Shown here one piece after another: positions 1 through 9,281 of a stretch of DNA of 64,000 nucleotides (position 1 is the first letter of the stretch; each line of letters starts with the position of its first letter). The notes below the pieces were generated by a model, which saw only the letters and a program-made list of their open reading frames with translations, was not told the origin of the DNA and searched no databases. A program made the translations under genes and the position numbers. The DNA comes from a virus, in IMG/VR virus record IMGVR_UViG_3300033145_000788, positions 1 through 64,000 of that record. One strand, written 5' to 3'.

Positions 1-2068
1 TTTCGGGGATAATTATTTTATCGGGGCCACGTTATATATGAAGACCGGGACCTGCGCCGGGGAAACCCAGACCGTGACCGATTTCGCCCAGACCACGGGA
101 ACCCTGACCCATGCAGCCTTCTCTGCCCAGATTGACGCGGGCGATACGTTCACTTTGACCATGGCCTTTTCTAGTAGGGATATTCGGGTCGAATTGATCG
201 GGGCCGGAGATGCCGGGGATGCCACCTTCAAATGGAGTCACGATGGGGGAACTAAATATTTCGGAAGGGATAATCCAACTCAGGCGGATTGGTTGGCAGA
301 ACATACAGTCGAAGCTGCTGATGCGAATACAGCGACTGGAAATGTTCCCGCACTTATCCAGGCTTCAAATGGATATCTAATCTGTGCTTATCGTAGCAAT
401 GGAGACAACAAGATATATTGTAAGCGTTCAACAGATAAAGGATTGACTTGGGGATCTGCAATTCTAATTTCATCGTCACAAAATGCTTTTGTCAGTGGAT
501 TAACCCTTCTTTCTTCTGGCCGTCTTTTGCTTCCTTTAGAAGTTGTTGGGTATATTTATTATTCTGATGATAATGGAGCAACTTGGGCGTTACTTGCTTC
601 TGGCGTATCTACCTTTCGACAAATCATCGAGAGGTTTGATGGAGCATTGATCGGTGTATATGGAACGAATATTTTACGTTGTAAAATTTCTAATGATGGG
701 GGAACAACCTGGTCAAGTGCCATTACTATTGCCAGCGATGCAAATGATCAGCACATTGGATCTATTGTCCAAGCAGAGAATGGAGATTTAATTTGTGCCT
801 ACGAAAGTGATGAAGATGCTGTTAATGATATAGAAATTAAATGTAAAATCTCGACAGATGGTGGTGCTACATGGGGATCGGTAATTGCGGTTATAAATCA
901 TGATGGAGAAGATTATGAACAACCATGGCTTATAAAGGATATTGACGGAACCATTTTTTGTGCCGCTTTCCGTGATGTAGCCGCTGGAGATGAAACCTTA
1001 CATTTTACATATTCAACAGATAACGGTGCGACTTGGGCTGCTACGGCATCTCTGAAAACCGAAGCTGGAGTAGATTTAAAAACACCATGTTTGGCTTTAG
1101 TTGATGGTCATGATTTAATTTGTTCTTATTTAGAAGCCGGAAATACCACAATTAAAATCGTCCGTCGAGGTATCTGGGAAGCCTATTCCGCCAACGCCTG
1201 TCCCTGTGCCATCGAGGCCATGCCACAGCACCTGATCTGCGATTGCGAACTCGTCTGGCACGGCGGGGCCGGGGATGCCGGGGACGACTGGACGATCCTC
1301 CCGAAGTATTATTACGGGATGGAGAACATCATCGCTGACAGCCCCACCAAGTGCTGGCGGTCGGAGCAGGATGATATCACGGCCAAGATAGAATTGGATA
1401 TGGGGGTATATAGCCGTATGAACATTGATGCCCTTGGTTTATTTGATTGCAATTTAAGAACCTTACGCTGGCAATGTAATACCAGCACTTGGGTTGATCA
1501 AATAGACGAAATGTGTACAGATATAACCTCCTGGACCGATGGCGATACTGATGCTGGTGGCGGAGCTGGTGCGAGTTCGACACAGACAACGTTTAATAAT
1601 CAGGAGACATTTAAGTTTTATGTGCAAACCGCGGGAATTGGAACTTACGCCCGGAGGACTAAACAATTCGGTTCTGTTTTTGGGACTAAAACTACTATAG
1701 GAATTAGATTATATTGTGATTTAGTCGGGACATTGACAAATATAGATGATTTTACACTCCAGGTTTTTCTCTCTAATACTCTCCTATTTGACGTTCGGTT
1801 TGCCTCGGATGGATTGTTTATATATGACGGTGCCGGTTCTGCTCCAGAAGTTGGAACTAATCTTGTGGTACAAGATAAATGGCAGGAATGGAGATTTGTT
1901 ATTGATCATACCGTTGAGGCAAGTGCCTCCTGTGATGTTTATTTGGATGATGTCTCTGTGGCGACAAGTGTTAATTGTAGTTATGATGGGCTAGCGGGAA
2001 CTGAAGGGGAGATTCGTCTTCACCAGAATGGTAGAACAACCAATAGCGTCACTTCCTATGTAGATTAG
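1..2068 (+). CDS. Tail/receptor-binding protein with sialidase-like Asp-box repeats, 5' partial
   Basis: The frame is open from the window edge, so the ATG at 38 is probably internal. From that ATG, residues about 131-335 carry five Asp-box (BNR) motifs of the form S-x-D-x-G-x-T-W near residues 131, 175, 218, 272 and 326. These motifs mark a sialidase-type beta-propeller. The C-terminal third looks like a beta-rich structural domain. Its place directly before a tail-hub gene suggests a virion glycan-binding or depolymerase protein; enzymatic activity cannot be inferred from Asp boxes alone. The stop at 2066 results from a tandem TAGAT duplication. The natural protein probably continues into the next entry. 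Confidence 0.75.
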   Translation, partial: FGDNYFIGATLYMKTGTCAGETQTVTDFAQTTGTLTHAAFSAQIDAGDTFTLTMAFSSRDIRVELIGAGDAGDATFKWSHDGGTKYFGRDNPTQADWLAEHTVEAADANTATGNVPALIQASNGYLICAYRSNGDNKIYCKRSTDKGLTWGSAILISSSQNAFVSGLTLLSSGRLLLPLEVVGYIYYSDDNGATWALLASGVSTFRQIIERFDGALIGVYGTNILRCKISNDGGTTWSSAITIASDANDQHIGSIVQAENGDLICAYESDEDAVNDIEIKCKISTDGGATWGSVIAVINHDGEDYEQPWLIKDIDGTIFCAAFRDVAAGDETLHFTYSTDNGATWAATASLKTEAGVDLKTPCLALVDGHDLICSYLEAGNTTIKIVRRGIWEAYSANACPCAIEAMPQHLICDCELVWHGGAGDAGDDWTILPKYYYGMENIIADSPTKCWRSEQDDITAKIELDMGVYSRMNIDALGLFDCNLRTLRWQCNTSTWVDQIDEMCTDITSWTDGDTDAGGGAGASSTQTTFNNQETFKFYVQTAGIGTYARRTKQFGSVFGTKTTIGIRLYCDLVGTLTNIDDFTLQVFLSNTLLFDVRFASDGLFIYDGAGSAPEVGTNLVVQDKWQEWRFVIDHTVEASASCDVYLDDVSVATSVNCSYDGLAGTEGEIRLHQNGRTTNSVTSYVD

Positions 2069-2805
2069 ATTATCTCTATGCCTACACTACGCCCACAATT
2101 GATGAATTTGTCTCCTTTGACTTGACGACAGGTACTGCTGATGTCACCGGAAGCGCCACCAATTTTATTAAAGATTCGTCTCTCGTTGCCAATTATAAAA
2201 TACATGAACTTAAAGGGTATTCCCTAAGAATGACCAAAGGGACTAATGAAGGGAAAACTTGGGAAATAAAGGATAACGATGATACTAATTGGATTATTCT
2301 TGACTCAACGGGAAGTATAGGCGTCTCCAGTAGTGATACCTTTGCCATATTTCAGAAATGTATTGCTAAGACTTTTACCGGTATAGAAAGTGCTTATAGG
2401 TATATTCGTCTTTTTATCCCTCCACAATTTACTCCTGAAGGATATTATCAGATTGGTTCAGCGGTATTAGGGAAAGCCATTTCTCTGACTAAGGATTTTG
2501 CCCCAGGATACAGGAAGGATCACCGTTATGACATCCAGATGCTTCGGTCATCCGGTGGAGGATTGGAGCCAATCAAGAATGCCGATCGAAAGCGGATCTT
2601 CCAATTGAGATGGCCGGGTTCCGAAACGGCGAGGGAAGAGATGATCGCCCTGCTCGATTACATAGAAGGCAAGAATATAGTCCTAATTCCCGACCATAAT
2701 ACACTTACCGATTGTTACCTTGTCAAGCTGATCGGGCCTGCCCAGCAGAGGCACCGCCAAGGGAATAAGTTTGATCTCTCCCTAACATTCGAGGAAATCC
2801 TGTGA
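2069..2805 (+). pseudogene. Frame-displaced C-terminal part of the upstream tail protein
   Basis: This frame is open from before 2068 and reads DYLYAYTTPTIDEFVSF directly after the upstream stop, which looks like continuous protein. Removing one copy of the TAGAT repeat at 2061-2070 joins the two frames. A TTG at 2122 could serve as a separate start, but no clear ribosome-binding site precedes it. The C-terminal ~90 residues (RYDIQMLRSSGGG and following) look like a phage tail-tip assembly domain. It overlaps the next gene by 4 nt. It could be a true frameshift, programmed slippage, or an assembly indel. Confidence 0.65.
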
Positions 2806-4406
2806 GTACCATATCGGATGCCCTAAAGAAGACCCAGGAACCCCGGCTCTTGGTAGAGTTGTACTTTGACGGATTGATAATAAGGTACACTCTGGCAAGG
2901 TGGGGGAATATATCGGTTCCGTATTCGGGATATGATGAGCGGCTGTTCGAGGGGTTGATTACCAATAACCTCAATGTCAAGTCGTCTTTTGAATGGCGGA
3001 ATTTCAAGTATTCGATAGCCAATGTCCCGATAACAATCTGGAACAAGGAACGTCTCCAGGATCACGAGAAGACGAGAAGGCTCGACGGCGGGATTGGTAA
3101 GATATATCTCTGGACGGATGGCCTTGACTGGACCGATATTGACCCGGAGGGCCTGATATTCCGAGGCGTCTTCAAGAAGGAATGGCATGACAAATATTCG
3201 TATAGCTTTAATCTTGTGGACGACTCGGATACCAAATTCAGATTGTTACCGGAGACGACGATAAATACAGATACTTTTCCCCTCCACCGGACAGAGGAAG
3301 GGGGAGCCGGTTCCGTAGCCGGGATGCCCCAGCCCCTGTTGTACGGGGATTGGACGAAAGGGATTCCCTTAAAGAACGTCAAGTACGATACCACGACCCC
3401 GGACTATGAGTATTTGGCCTGTGTGGGTGTGGTTAAAAGTTCAGAGGCAGAATACAACGCCGGTACGGAATTTGTCTATACGAGCACGGACAGCACCGTG
3501 AATCCGGCGAATTATACGTTTTATCCCGGCGGACTGGATGGGCAGGGGCACGTCGTGGCCTATTTCGATTTCGGGGCCAACGATCAAACAACTTCGGAAC
3601 CCCTCCACTGCTCGATCAGAGGCCTGACCGATGGGTCGGGTGAAATAACTGGGACGGCGGGTACTCTGATCGAGCACCCCTCTCACATAATAGAACATCT
3701 CCTTCGGTATCATACGGGGCTTAATCCCCTCAATGACGAGATAGATTTTCAGTCCATCAAGACGATGGCCTCAATCCTGCCCGGACTCAAGTTTGCCACG
3801 ATCATTAATCAAAGCGTCTCTGGGGTGGACGTTGTGGACCGGATTCTCTCGGAATGCCGGTGTGCCAGAATTCCCCGGCAGAAGGGTCTCGGAATAATGA
3901 CGTTCGATCTGGATGCCGTCAGGACGGGGATAATTAAAAGGACGATTGACGTGGTGGATCGGACGATTAGGATTAGCAAGACCCCGGATAATCGGGTCTG
4001 CAATAACCTGCGGGTTTCCTACGGACTGAATCCTATGTCTGGGCAGTATGAAGGAGAGGTAATATACGACTGGACGAATAATTCCGATTGCGAAAGCAGT
4101 TATTATCAATACGGGGAGCGGCCGCAGGTTGAATTGAGATTGTCTGATGTCCAAGCGGAATACGTGGCAAGGTACCTCGCAAAGAGATACCTCGACATTT
4201 ATACATTCCGGCATGATATAGCAATCATAGAGGTTCCCTATTGGACCGGATGGGATATCATTGAAGGGGATGCTGGTCAACTTACCCTTGAGGAAGGATC
4301 GTCTCATACCGGAACCGGTTGGATAAATGAAGAGTTTATTTTGATAGAGAGGCAATTCAAACCGGTAACGATAAGACAGACATGGTGGAGGGTTGATACA
4401 CGATGA
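2802..4406 (+). CDS. Putative tail hub / baseplate protein
   Basis: This is a 534-residue protein starting at GTG 2802, which overlaps the upstream stop. The N-terminal ~170 residues are beta-rich. The middle part (HPSHIIEHLLRYHTGLN, then DVVDRILSECRCARIP) resembles the central hub proteins of siphoviral tail tips. The C-terminus ends WWRVDTR. It is translationally coupled to both neighbours and lies between the receptor-binding protein and the lysis genes, the normal place for a tail-tip protein. No catalytic motif is visible. The assignment rests on context and general resemblance. Confidence 0.55.
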   Translation: MSTISDALKKTQEPRLLVELYFDGLIIRYTLARWGNISVPYSGYDERLFEGLITNNLNVKSSFEWRNFKYSIANVPITIWNKERLQDHEKTRRLDGGIGKIYLWTDGLDWTDIDPEGLIFRGVFKKEWHDKYSYSFNLVDDSDTKFRLLPETTINTDTFPLHRTEEGGAGSVAGMPQPLLYGDWTKGIPLKNVKYDTTTPDYEYLACVGVVKSSEAEYNAGTEFVYTSTDSTVNPANYTFYPGGLDGQGHVVAYFDFGANDQTTSEPLHCSIRGLTDGSGEITGTAGTLIEHPSHIIEHLLRYHTGLNPLNDEIDFQSIKTMASILPGLKFATIINQSVSGVDVVDRILSECRCARIPRQKGLGIMTFDLDAVRTGIIKRTIDVVDRTIRISKTPDNRVCNNLRVSYGLNPMSGQYEGEVIYDWTNNSDCESSYYQYGERPQVELRLSDVQAEYVARYLAKRYLDIYTFRHDIAIIEVPYWTGWDIIEGDAGQLTLEEGSSHTGTGWINEEFILIERQFKPVTIRQTWWRVDTR

Positions 4407-4846
4407 GTTTTTTCGATTGTTTATTCAAACGTATAGGAAGGTATAGGGTAAGCCCCTTAGACCAAAAAAACGGCGTTATAAGCCCCGGTACGGAGCGTTT
4501 TAAGACCATAGAAGACGCCATCGAGACCTCGGATTCCTGGTGGCGATCCCTAGACAATGAAGATCCAGGATTCTTTGCCGAATATGACTTAGGGGAATTG
4601 ATCATTCATCTATGCGGGAGCCGTTGGAAATTGGCCGAAGTCTATAATGAGCGGTATCCTGATGTGGAACCTTATACTCCCGATACCACGACCTATATGT
4701 TTACGGCGGGTGGTCCGACTCCCCCTGTCCATGTATGGTTGGTGGTCAAGGTGGTGGGTGGAGAGGTCATTCTCCACAAATGGGCGGCGGGCCATGAACT
4801 GAAACGGGTAATTGACTGGTACATGAACGTGAGGAGAGGGAAATGA
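4403..4846 (+). CDS. Small conserved-looking tail-region protein
   Basis: A 147-residue soluble protein with no motif I recognise. The start overlaps the hub-gene stop (ATGA) and the end overlaps the next gene (ATGA), so it is part of the tail operon. It has a Thr/Pro-rich stretch near residues 92-112 and a hydrophobic strand pair at 112-128. A tail-tip accessory role is inferred from position only. Confidence 0.5.
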   Translation: MSFFDCLFKRIGRYRVSPLDQKNGVISPGTERFKTIEDAIETSDSWWRSLDNEDPGFFAEYDLGELIIHLCGSRWKLAEVYNERYPDVEPYTPDTTTYMFTAGGPTPPVHVWLVVKVVGGEVILHKWAAGHELKRVIDWYMNVRRGK

Positions 4847-5100
4847 GGAAACTATTCAACGGGGAAAACGGAACAAGGATAAGGGTCAGCTTCCTGGGAA
4901 TCCTGCTGATCGCCGTCACGGTCACTGGTGGGGCGTTAAAATACATCGTGGATACCCAGGCAAGCGTGAACGCAGCCCAGGACGTGAGGATAGAGAGAAA
5001 GGTCGAGAAGGAGCAATATTATCACGATTCCATCAAGTTAACCCATCAACTCGATCGGATAGAGGACAAGATAGATGACCTGAACGAAAAAATTCCTTAA
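4843..5100 (+). CDS. Single-TM, coiled-coil protein of the lysis/tail junction
   Basis: 85 residues. A basic N-terminus is followed by one membrane segment (about residues 17-36, FLGILLIAVTVTGGAL). A charged helical C-terminal half with heptad-like spacing (HQLDRIEDKIDDLNEKI) follows. The layout resembles small membrane-anchored haemolysin XhlA-like or holin-accessory proteins. It is the last gene before a promoter at 5104 that drives the amidase. Confidence 0.5.
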   Translation: MRKLFNGENGTRIRVSFLGILLIAVTVTGGALKYIVDTQASVNAAQDVRIERKVEKEQYYHDSIKLTHQLDRIEDKIDDLNEKIP

Positions 5101-5103
5101 AAC

Positions 5104-5139
5104 TTTAAAAATAACGAAAGGTATTATATAATATAGGTA
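5104..5139 (+). promoter_or_regulatory. Phage-type promoter (TTTAAA-N17-TATAAT)
   Basis: TTTAAA at 5104-5109, a 17-nt spacer, then TATAAT at 5127-5132 embedded in TATTATATAATATAGGTA. This is one of seven near-identical copies in the window. It sits in the only gap between tail and lysis genes and would drive the amidase operon. Confidence 0.8.
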
Positions 5140-5147
5140 GGTGAAAG

Positions 5148-5666
5148 ATGAACAGACCGGATACAATTATCATACATCACAGCGCGACTAAGGATAATCC
5201 GGACTTGGAGGACGCTAGAGCCATATTGAGATACCATGTCAAGGAACGGGGGTGGTCCGACATCGGATATCATATCGTGCTTGAAAAACAGGACGGCAAT
5301 TCGAGGGTGTTTCCTGGGAGGCCGGACTTCAGGCCGGGGGCACACGCTCCGGGCCGTGGCGGGATGCCTTCCCATAATTCCCGTTCGATAGGGATATGCG
5401 TAGTCGGGAATTATTCCAAGGAGACCTTGCCTACCGATATGCTTGTTACCCTGGTCCGGGTAGTGTTCGAATATATGAAAAGATTCCTGATCCCTCCGGA
5501 CAAGGTTCTCGGGCACCGGGAAGTCATGCCACCGGGATATACCGAGTGTCCGGGGAACCGATTTCCCTTGGATCCGTTGAAAAAACAACTTACTCGCAAA
5601 TGGCAGATTTGGGTCCAGGCCGCCCTGAACGGGCGTGAAGATATAATCGAAGACATAACTAAGTGA
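5148..5666 (+). CDS. N-acetylmuramoyl-L-alanine amidase (endolysin)
   Basis: 172 residues of the Amidase_2/PGRP (T7 lysozyme-like) fold. It cleaves the amide bond between MurNAc and L-alanine of peptidoglycan at the end of infection. Visible signatures are IIIHHSA (zinc-ligand His near residues 10-11), SDIGYHIVLEK, HNSRSIGICVVGNY, and GHREVMPPGYTECPG (zinc-ligand His about 123, Cys about 133). There is no signal peptide, so export needs the holin encoded downstream at 6627. Ribosome-binding site GGTGAAAG lies before ATG 5148, just after the 5104 promoter. Confidence 0.92.
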   Translation: MNRPDTIIIHHSATKDNPDLEDARAILRYHVKERGWSDIGYHIVLEKQDGNSRVFPGRPDFRPGAHAPGRGGMPSHNSRSIGICVVGNYSKETLPTDMLVTLVRVVFEYMKRFLIPPDKVLGHREVMPPGYTECPGNRFPLDPLKKQLTRKWQIWVQAALNGREDIIEDITK

Positions 5667-5679
5667 AAGGAGAAAGAAG

Positions 5680-6627
5680 ATGACACAATTAGGAAGGGAA
5701 GAGAAAAGGAATTTCGTTTTATTCGTTGTTGGTTTTTTGGCATTTATCTTATTTTTCGTCGGACTCTGCGTGTGCTGCAGGGTTAGCCAGGCTGAGGAAA
5801 TTGAGAAATGGAATACGGTCGCCCCAAAAATAGATCGAATGGCAGAGATTAAGGCAATTCACGAAAAGCTTATTTATCCTTGCGTCAGGATTGCAGGTGC
5901 GTATGGCGGTGGTTCTGGAACGGTACTATATTCTAAATTAGAAACAGATGAAAAATATTCGACTTATGTGCTGACTAATTATCACGTTATAAGATCCGCC
6001 GTAACATTAAGCGAACAGTGGAACAGCGATCTCGGTAAGAATGTCAAGACGGAGAAACGGTCCGTGGTTCACGTAGAAGTTTTCCAATATCAGGATCTTT
6101 CAATTCCGGTTGGGACTTTAAAGGTCGAGGCAGATATTATTATTTATAGCGAGGAATACGATCTTGCTCTTTTGAAATTGAGATATGATAAACGAATAGA
6201 ATTCACAGCGAACCTTGCTAATCCGGAGCCGGATTATTATCTATCTGACAGGACAATAGCAGTGGGATGTAGCCTGCTTTTTCCTCCTATCCTGACTTCC
6301 GGAGAGATCACTAGAGTCAACCTCTTAGTCAACTCTCTTTATTACGATATGAGTACATCGCAAATCATCTTCGGAAACTCCGGTGGGGCAATGTATCTGG
6401 CCAAGACCGGAGAATTTATTGGAGTCCCGTTTGCCGTACCTGGTGTTCGGATAAATTGGACGACTTCCATACCCGTCACCCATATGGGTGTATTCATTCC
6501 AGCTAGTCGGGTTTATGAATGGTTGGAGAAAGAGCATTACGATTTCATCTATGACAAAGATAAGATCGAAAAGGCCTGTTTGGAAGAACGTGAAGAGGAA
6601 CTTAAGAAGAAGCGAGAGAAGAACTGA
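5680..6627 (+). CDS. Membrane-anchored trypsin-like serine protease
   Basis: 315 residues. One N-terminal membrane anchor (about residues 9-32) is followed by a chymotrypsin/trypsin-fold domain. The catalytic triad can be placed at His102 (TNYHVI), Asp161 (EEYDLALLKL) and Ser234 (FGNSGGAMY). The C-terminus is a Lys/Glu-rich helix. The preceding AAAGGAG site supports ATG 5680. It lies between amidase and holin, so it may process envelope or lysis proteins, but no substrate can be deduced. A protease inside a lysis cassette is unusual. Confidence 0.85.
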   Translation: MTQLGREEKRNFVLFVVGFLAFILFFVGLCVCCRVSQAEEIEKWNTVAPKIDRMAEIKAIHEKLIYPCVRIAGAYGGGSGTVLYSKLETDEKYSTYVLTNYHVIRSAVTLSEQWNSDLGKNVKTEKRSVVHVEVFQYQDLSIPVGTLKVEADIIIYSEEYDLALLKLRYDKRIEFTANLANPEPDYYLSDRTIAVGCSLLFPPILTSGEITRVNLLVNSLYYDMSTSQIIFGNSGGAMYLAKTGEFIGVPFAVPGVRINWTTSIPVTHMGVFIPASRVYEWLEKEHYDFIYDKDKIEKACLEEREEELKKKREKN

Positions 6628-7043
6628 TGTCAATATGGTCATGGATTGCTAAGAAGGCAGTTGGGGAATCTGCTGTTACTTTGGTTGATACGATTGATAA
6701 AATCGTAGATAAGTATACAGAGAGCCCAGATGAGAAACGGACTTTCCGGGAGGTCATCAATCGTGCCCAAACAGAAATTAATAAGATTGAAGCTGGGCAC
6801 CGGAGCCTGTTCGTGGCCGGGTGGCGGCCGGCAATAGGTTGGACTTGTGCAATCGGGGTTTTTTGGATCTTCATCGGAGAGCCAGTACTTCAATACATTC
6901 TAATTGCATCTGGAATTCCGATTCCCCCGCCACACTTAGATGCCGAGCAACTCATCAAGCTCACTTATGCGCTCTTGGGAATCGGGGGAACCTCTATTAT
7001 CGTGAGGACCATTGAAAAGAAAATGGGCGTGAATGGTAGATGA
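6627..7043 (+). CDS. Three-TM holin-like protein
   Basis: 138 residues resembling the Holin_3TMs family. An amphipathic N-terminal half (SPDEKRTFREVINRAQTEINKIEA) leads to GHRSLFVAGWRPAIGW and two long hydrophobic segments (about 69-90 and 108-126). Its ATG overlaps the protease stop. It would form membrane lesions that release the upstream amidase. Confidence 0.75.
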   Translation: MSIWSWIAKKAVGESAVTLVDTIDKIVDKYTESPDEKRTFREVINRAQTEINKIEAGHRSLFVAGWRPAIGWTCAIGVFWIFIGEPVLQYILIASGIPIPPPHLDAEQLIKLTYALLGIGGTSIIVRTIEKKMGVNGR

Positions 7044-7204
7044 AGAAACATAAACGACCTCAGATCAATGCTTCTGAGTGGCCGTCCCATCTTATAACTT
7101 TGGGGCGAAAACAAGTCCTTGAAAACGGGGTGGTTATTCTGTTTGTTTACGATACAGAAAGAGGGGATACTTACGAGGTGGAAATTGTCCAGGACAAAGA
7201 CTAA
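7040..7204 (+). CDS. Small protein, 54 aa, unknown
   Basis: ATG overlaps the holin stop (ATGA). The product starts MKKHKRPQINASEWPSHLI and ends in a beta-rich segment GDTYEVEIVQDKD. It is soluble, with no recognised family. Coupling to the holin suggests it belongs to the lysis operon. Confidence 0.5.
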   Translation: MKKHKRPQINASEWPSHLITLGRKQVLENGVVILFVYDTERGDTYEVEIVQDKD

Positions 7205-7601
7205 CGAGAAAGACTTCGGGGTTTTCAAAGAGGAAGCCAAGCTCTGGATAGACAGACTTTTGCGAGGGTGGGAAATCGCCTTCAAACATGAGACTATAGG
7301 GGAGGACCTACGGGCTTGGGAAGTGGACGATTTGCCTAACCGAATTGCCAATCTTGGTTTATCAATTGATTGGTCCCATTCTGATCTGACGCATCATCAT
7401 TTATGCAAGGCTGCATTTCATGAGGTCTGGGAGTTACTCTTGACGAGATTGAAAACCTTGGCGAAAGATAGGTACATTCAGGAAAAGGAAATAGACGAGG
7501 AGGTTCACCATATAATCCGAACGATGGAGAACCTTATGTTTGAACCTGATTACGAAAGGAGAATATGTGGAAAAAAGAAAAAGACGGCCCGCAGCAAGTG
7601 A
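7185..7601 (+). CDS. Helical protein of unknown function
   Basis: About 138 residues from a TTG at 7185, preceded by GAGGTG. An ATG at 7119 in the same frame lies inside the previous gene and has no ribosome-binding site. Contains a His-rich stretch (SHSDLTHHHLC) and long charged helices. No family recognised. Its last 35 nt overlap the phosphoesterase gene. Confidence 0.5.
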   Translation: MSRTKTNEKDFGVFKEEAKLWIDRLLRGWEIAFKHETIGEDLRAWEVDDLPNRIANLGLSIDWSHSDLTHHHLCKAAFHEVWELLLTRLKTLAKDRYIQEKEIDEEVHHIIRTMENLMFEPDYERRICGKKKKTARSK

Positions 7602-8607
7602 TGAGATTTTACAACAGGCCCTTGATCTTTCGGTTAGATATACCCAGTTAGAAGTTGCCCAGTTCATGGGGATTCCACGAGGAACCGCCCAGACCTATAT
7701 AGATCGGGCGAAATTGAAAAAGATGAAACCCAGGGCGATCCCCAGGGAAGTTGAACAAGCGCACTCTCTTGCGTCAGAGCAGACCCACCGAGCCAACCAT
7801 CTTGAACGCCAAATCCAAGAGTTATTAAAACGAGACACCATTCCGGTGCATGCCTTCCAAGGTAAGAAGGTAAAGATCGGGATAATCTCCGATACGCACA
7901 TCGGATCACTTTATGCCCGACTGGATGTTCTCCAAGTTGCCTACCGGATGTTTAAATCAGAGGGAGTTAAAAACGTCTATCATGCTGGCGATTTAGTGGA
8001 TGGGGAGAAGATGTATCGGGGCCAGGAATATGAGATTTATGCCCACGGTTCCGATGCCCAGATAAAAGAAGTTGAAAATAGATATCCCCATTACAGGGGA
8101 ATCACAACATATTTTATTACGGGGAACCACGACCTCAGCTACTTTAAACGCTCCGGGACGGATATCGGTCTCTCCATTAAAGACAAGAGGTTGGATATGA
8201 TATATCTAGGTCAGGAGGAAGCTGATATTGATATGATGTGTGGAAGCCAAAAGGTCAGATTTCGGTTGTGTCATCCTCGTGTTGGAACCGCTTATGCCCT
8301 ATCCTACCATACCCAGAAATATATTGAGAGTTTATCCGGTGGTGAGAAGCCGCACATCATAGTCTTTGGCCATACCCACAAGGCTTTCCAATTGCCCGAT
8401 TACAGGAACATTTGTTCGATACAAGGTGGAACGGCCCAAAGCCAGACCCCATTTATGCGGGGGAAGAACCTTGCGGCACATATCGGTTTCTGGATTCTGG
8501 AATTTACGGTCAACGAACCTGCGCTCGTAAGCCGGTTTAAAGCCGAGTTTTTTCCTGTCTATGAACCGGGGCCAGTCCAACCCGAACGCCCCGACCCTCC
8601 TATATAA
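7567..8607 (+). CDS. HTH-metallophosphoesterase fusion
   Basis: 346 residues from GTG 7567, chosen because AAAGGAGA lies just upstream. The N-terminal ~60 residues form a helix-turn-helix (YTQLEVAQFMGIPRGTAQTYI). The rest is a calcineurin-like metallophosphoesterase with GIISDTHIGS, HAGDLVDG, ITGNHD, LCHPR and FGHTHKA, i.e. the full set of metal-binding motifs. Phage proteins of this type probably act on nucleic acids or nucleotides; substrate unknown. It ends the operon before a strong terminator. Confidence 0.85.
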   Translation: MEKRKRRPAASDEILQQALDLSVRYTQLEVAQFMGIPRGTAQTYIDRAKLKKMKPRAIPREVEQAHSLASEQTHRANHLERQIQELLKRDTIPVHAFQGKKVKIGIISDTHIGSLYARLDVLQVAYRMFKSEGVKNVYHAGDLVDGEKMYRGQEYEIYAHGSDAQIKEVENRYPHYRGITTYFITGNHDLSYFKRSGTDIGLSIKDKRLDMIYLGQEEADIDMMCGSQKVRFRLCHPRVGTAYALSYHTQKYIESLSGGEKPHIIVFGHTHKAFQLPDYRNICSIQGGTAQSQTPFMRGKNLAAHIGFWILEFTVNEPALVSRFKAEFFPVYEPGPVQPERPDPPI

Positions 8608-8627
8608 TTCCCCAACCCTTCTCTCTT

Positions 8628-8668
8628 GCCCACGGCCATTTTTAGAACTGGCCGTGGGCCTTTTTTTT
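8628..8668 (+). terminator. Rho-independent terminator
   Basis: Perfect 11-bp stem GCCCACGGCCA (8628-8638) with TGGCCGTGGGC (8649-8659), 10-nt loop, then eight T. It ends the lysis operon. Confidence 0.95.
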
Positions 8669-8694
8669 GTTCAAAATCCCACCTTATTTTTTTC

Positions 8695-8730
8695 TTTTAT
8701 TTTAAGCAAAAGTATTATATAATATTTATA
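8695..8730 (+). promoter_or_regulatory. Phage-type promoter giving a leaderless mRNA
   Basis: TATTATATAATAT with TATAAT at 8718-8723. A weak TTTTAT hexamer lies 17 nt upstream (8695-8700). The expected start point, 7 nt past the -10 box, is the A of the ATG at 8730. Confidence 0.75.
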
Positions 8731-9281
8731 TGAGGATCGCATTCGACCTTGATGGGACTCTTGCTGACAGTTATCCGGCCTTCCGGAAAGGCATCTTGAC
8801 CCGGACCGGTTGGGATTGCCACCCTTTGACAAGGCACTCTGTTCATCCGCCCGAAGTCTCGGAAAGTGAAGTCGGCCGGATGATAGCGGATATCCTTCTT
8901 GAATACAACAGAACGATCCTACCCTATAATGAAATTCCTAAAGCCCTAAAGAAAATCCATGCCATAATAAAGAAACCGATAATGATAGTGACGGCCCGCC
9001 AGGAAGCCCTCCGGGATTGCACCGAGGATTGGTATAGAAGGAATCTCCCAGTTCCCGTAGACCTGAATTTTGTTCAGTCCATGAAGAAACGGGATTTCCT
9101 TGTGGAGAAGAAAATTAAGATTTGGGTGGACGACCGTCTCCTTACGGCAAACCATATCTCCAAGGAGATAGAGACCGTTTTTCTATTGGACCGCATCTGG
9201 AACCAAAGGCGCCGGACCCAGCCGGGAATCATCCGGGCAAAAAACTTAAACCGAATCGCAGAATACATGGAAAAGAAATGA
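8730..9281 (+). CDS. HAD-family 5'(3')-deoxyribonucleotidase-like phosphatase
   Basis: 183 residues. HAD motif I is DLDGTLADS (nucleophile Asp6, acid Asp8). Motif II is IMIVTAR, and the C-terminal KIKIWVDDR supplies the acidic metal ligands. The family dephosphorylates deoxynucleoside monophosphates, so it could tune phage nucleotide pools. There is no ribosome-binding site because the promoter -10 box ends only 7 nt before ATG. It overlaps the following gene by 4 nt. Confidence 0.82.
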   Translation: MRIAFDLDGTLADSYPAFRKGILTRTGWDCHPLTRHSVHPPEVSESEVGRMIADILLEYNRTILPYNEIPKALKKIHAIIKKPIMIVTARQEALRDCTEDWYRRNLPVPVDLNFVQSMKKRDFLVEKKIKIWVDDRLLTANHISKEIETVFLLDRIWNQRRRTQPGIIRAKNLNRIAEYMEKK

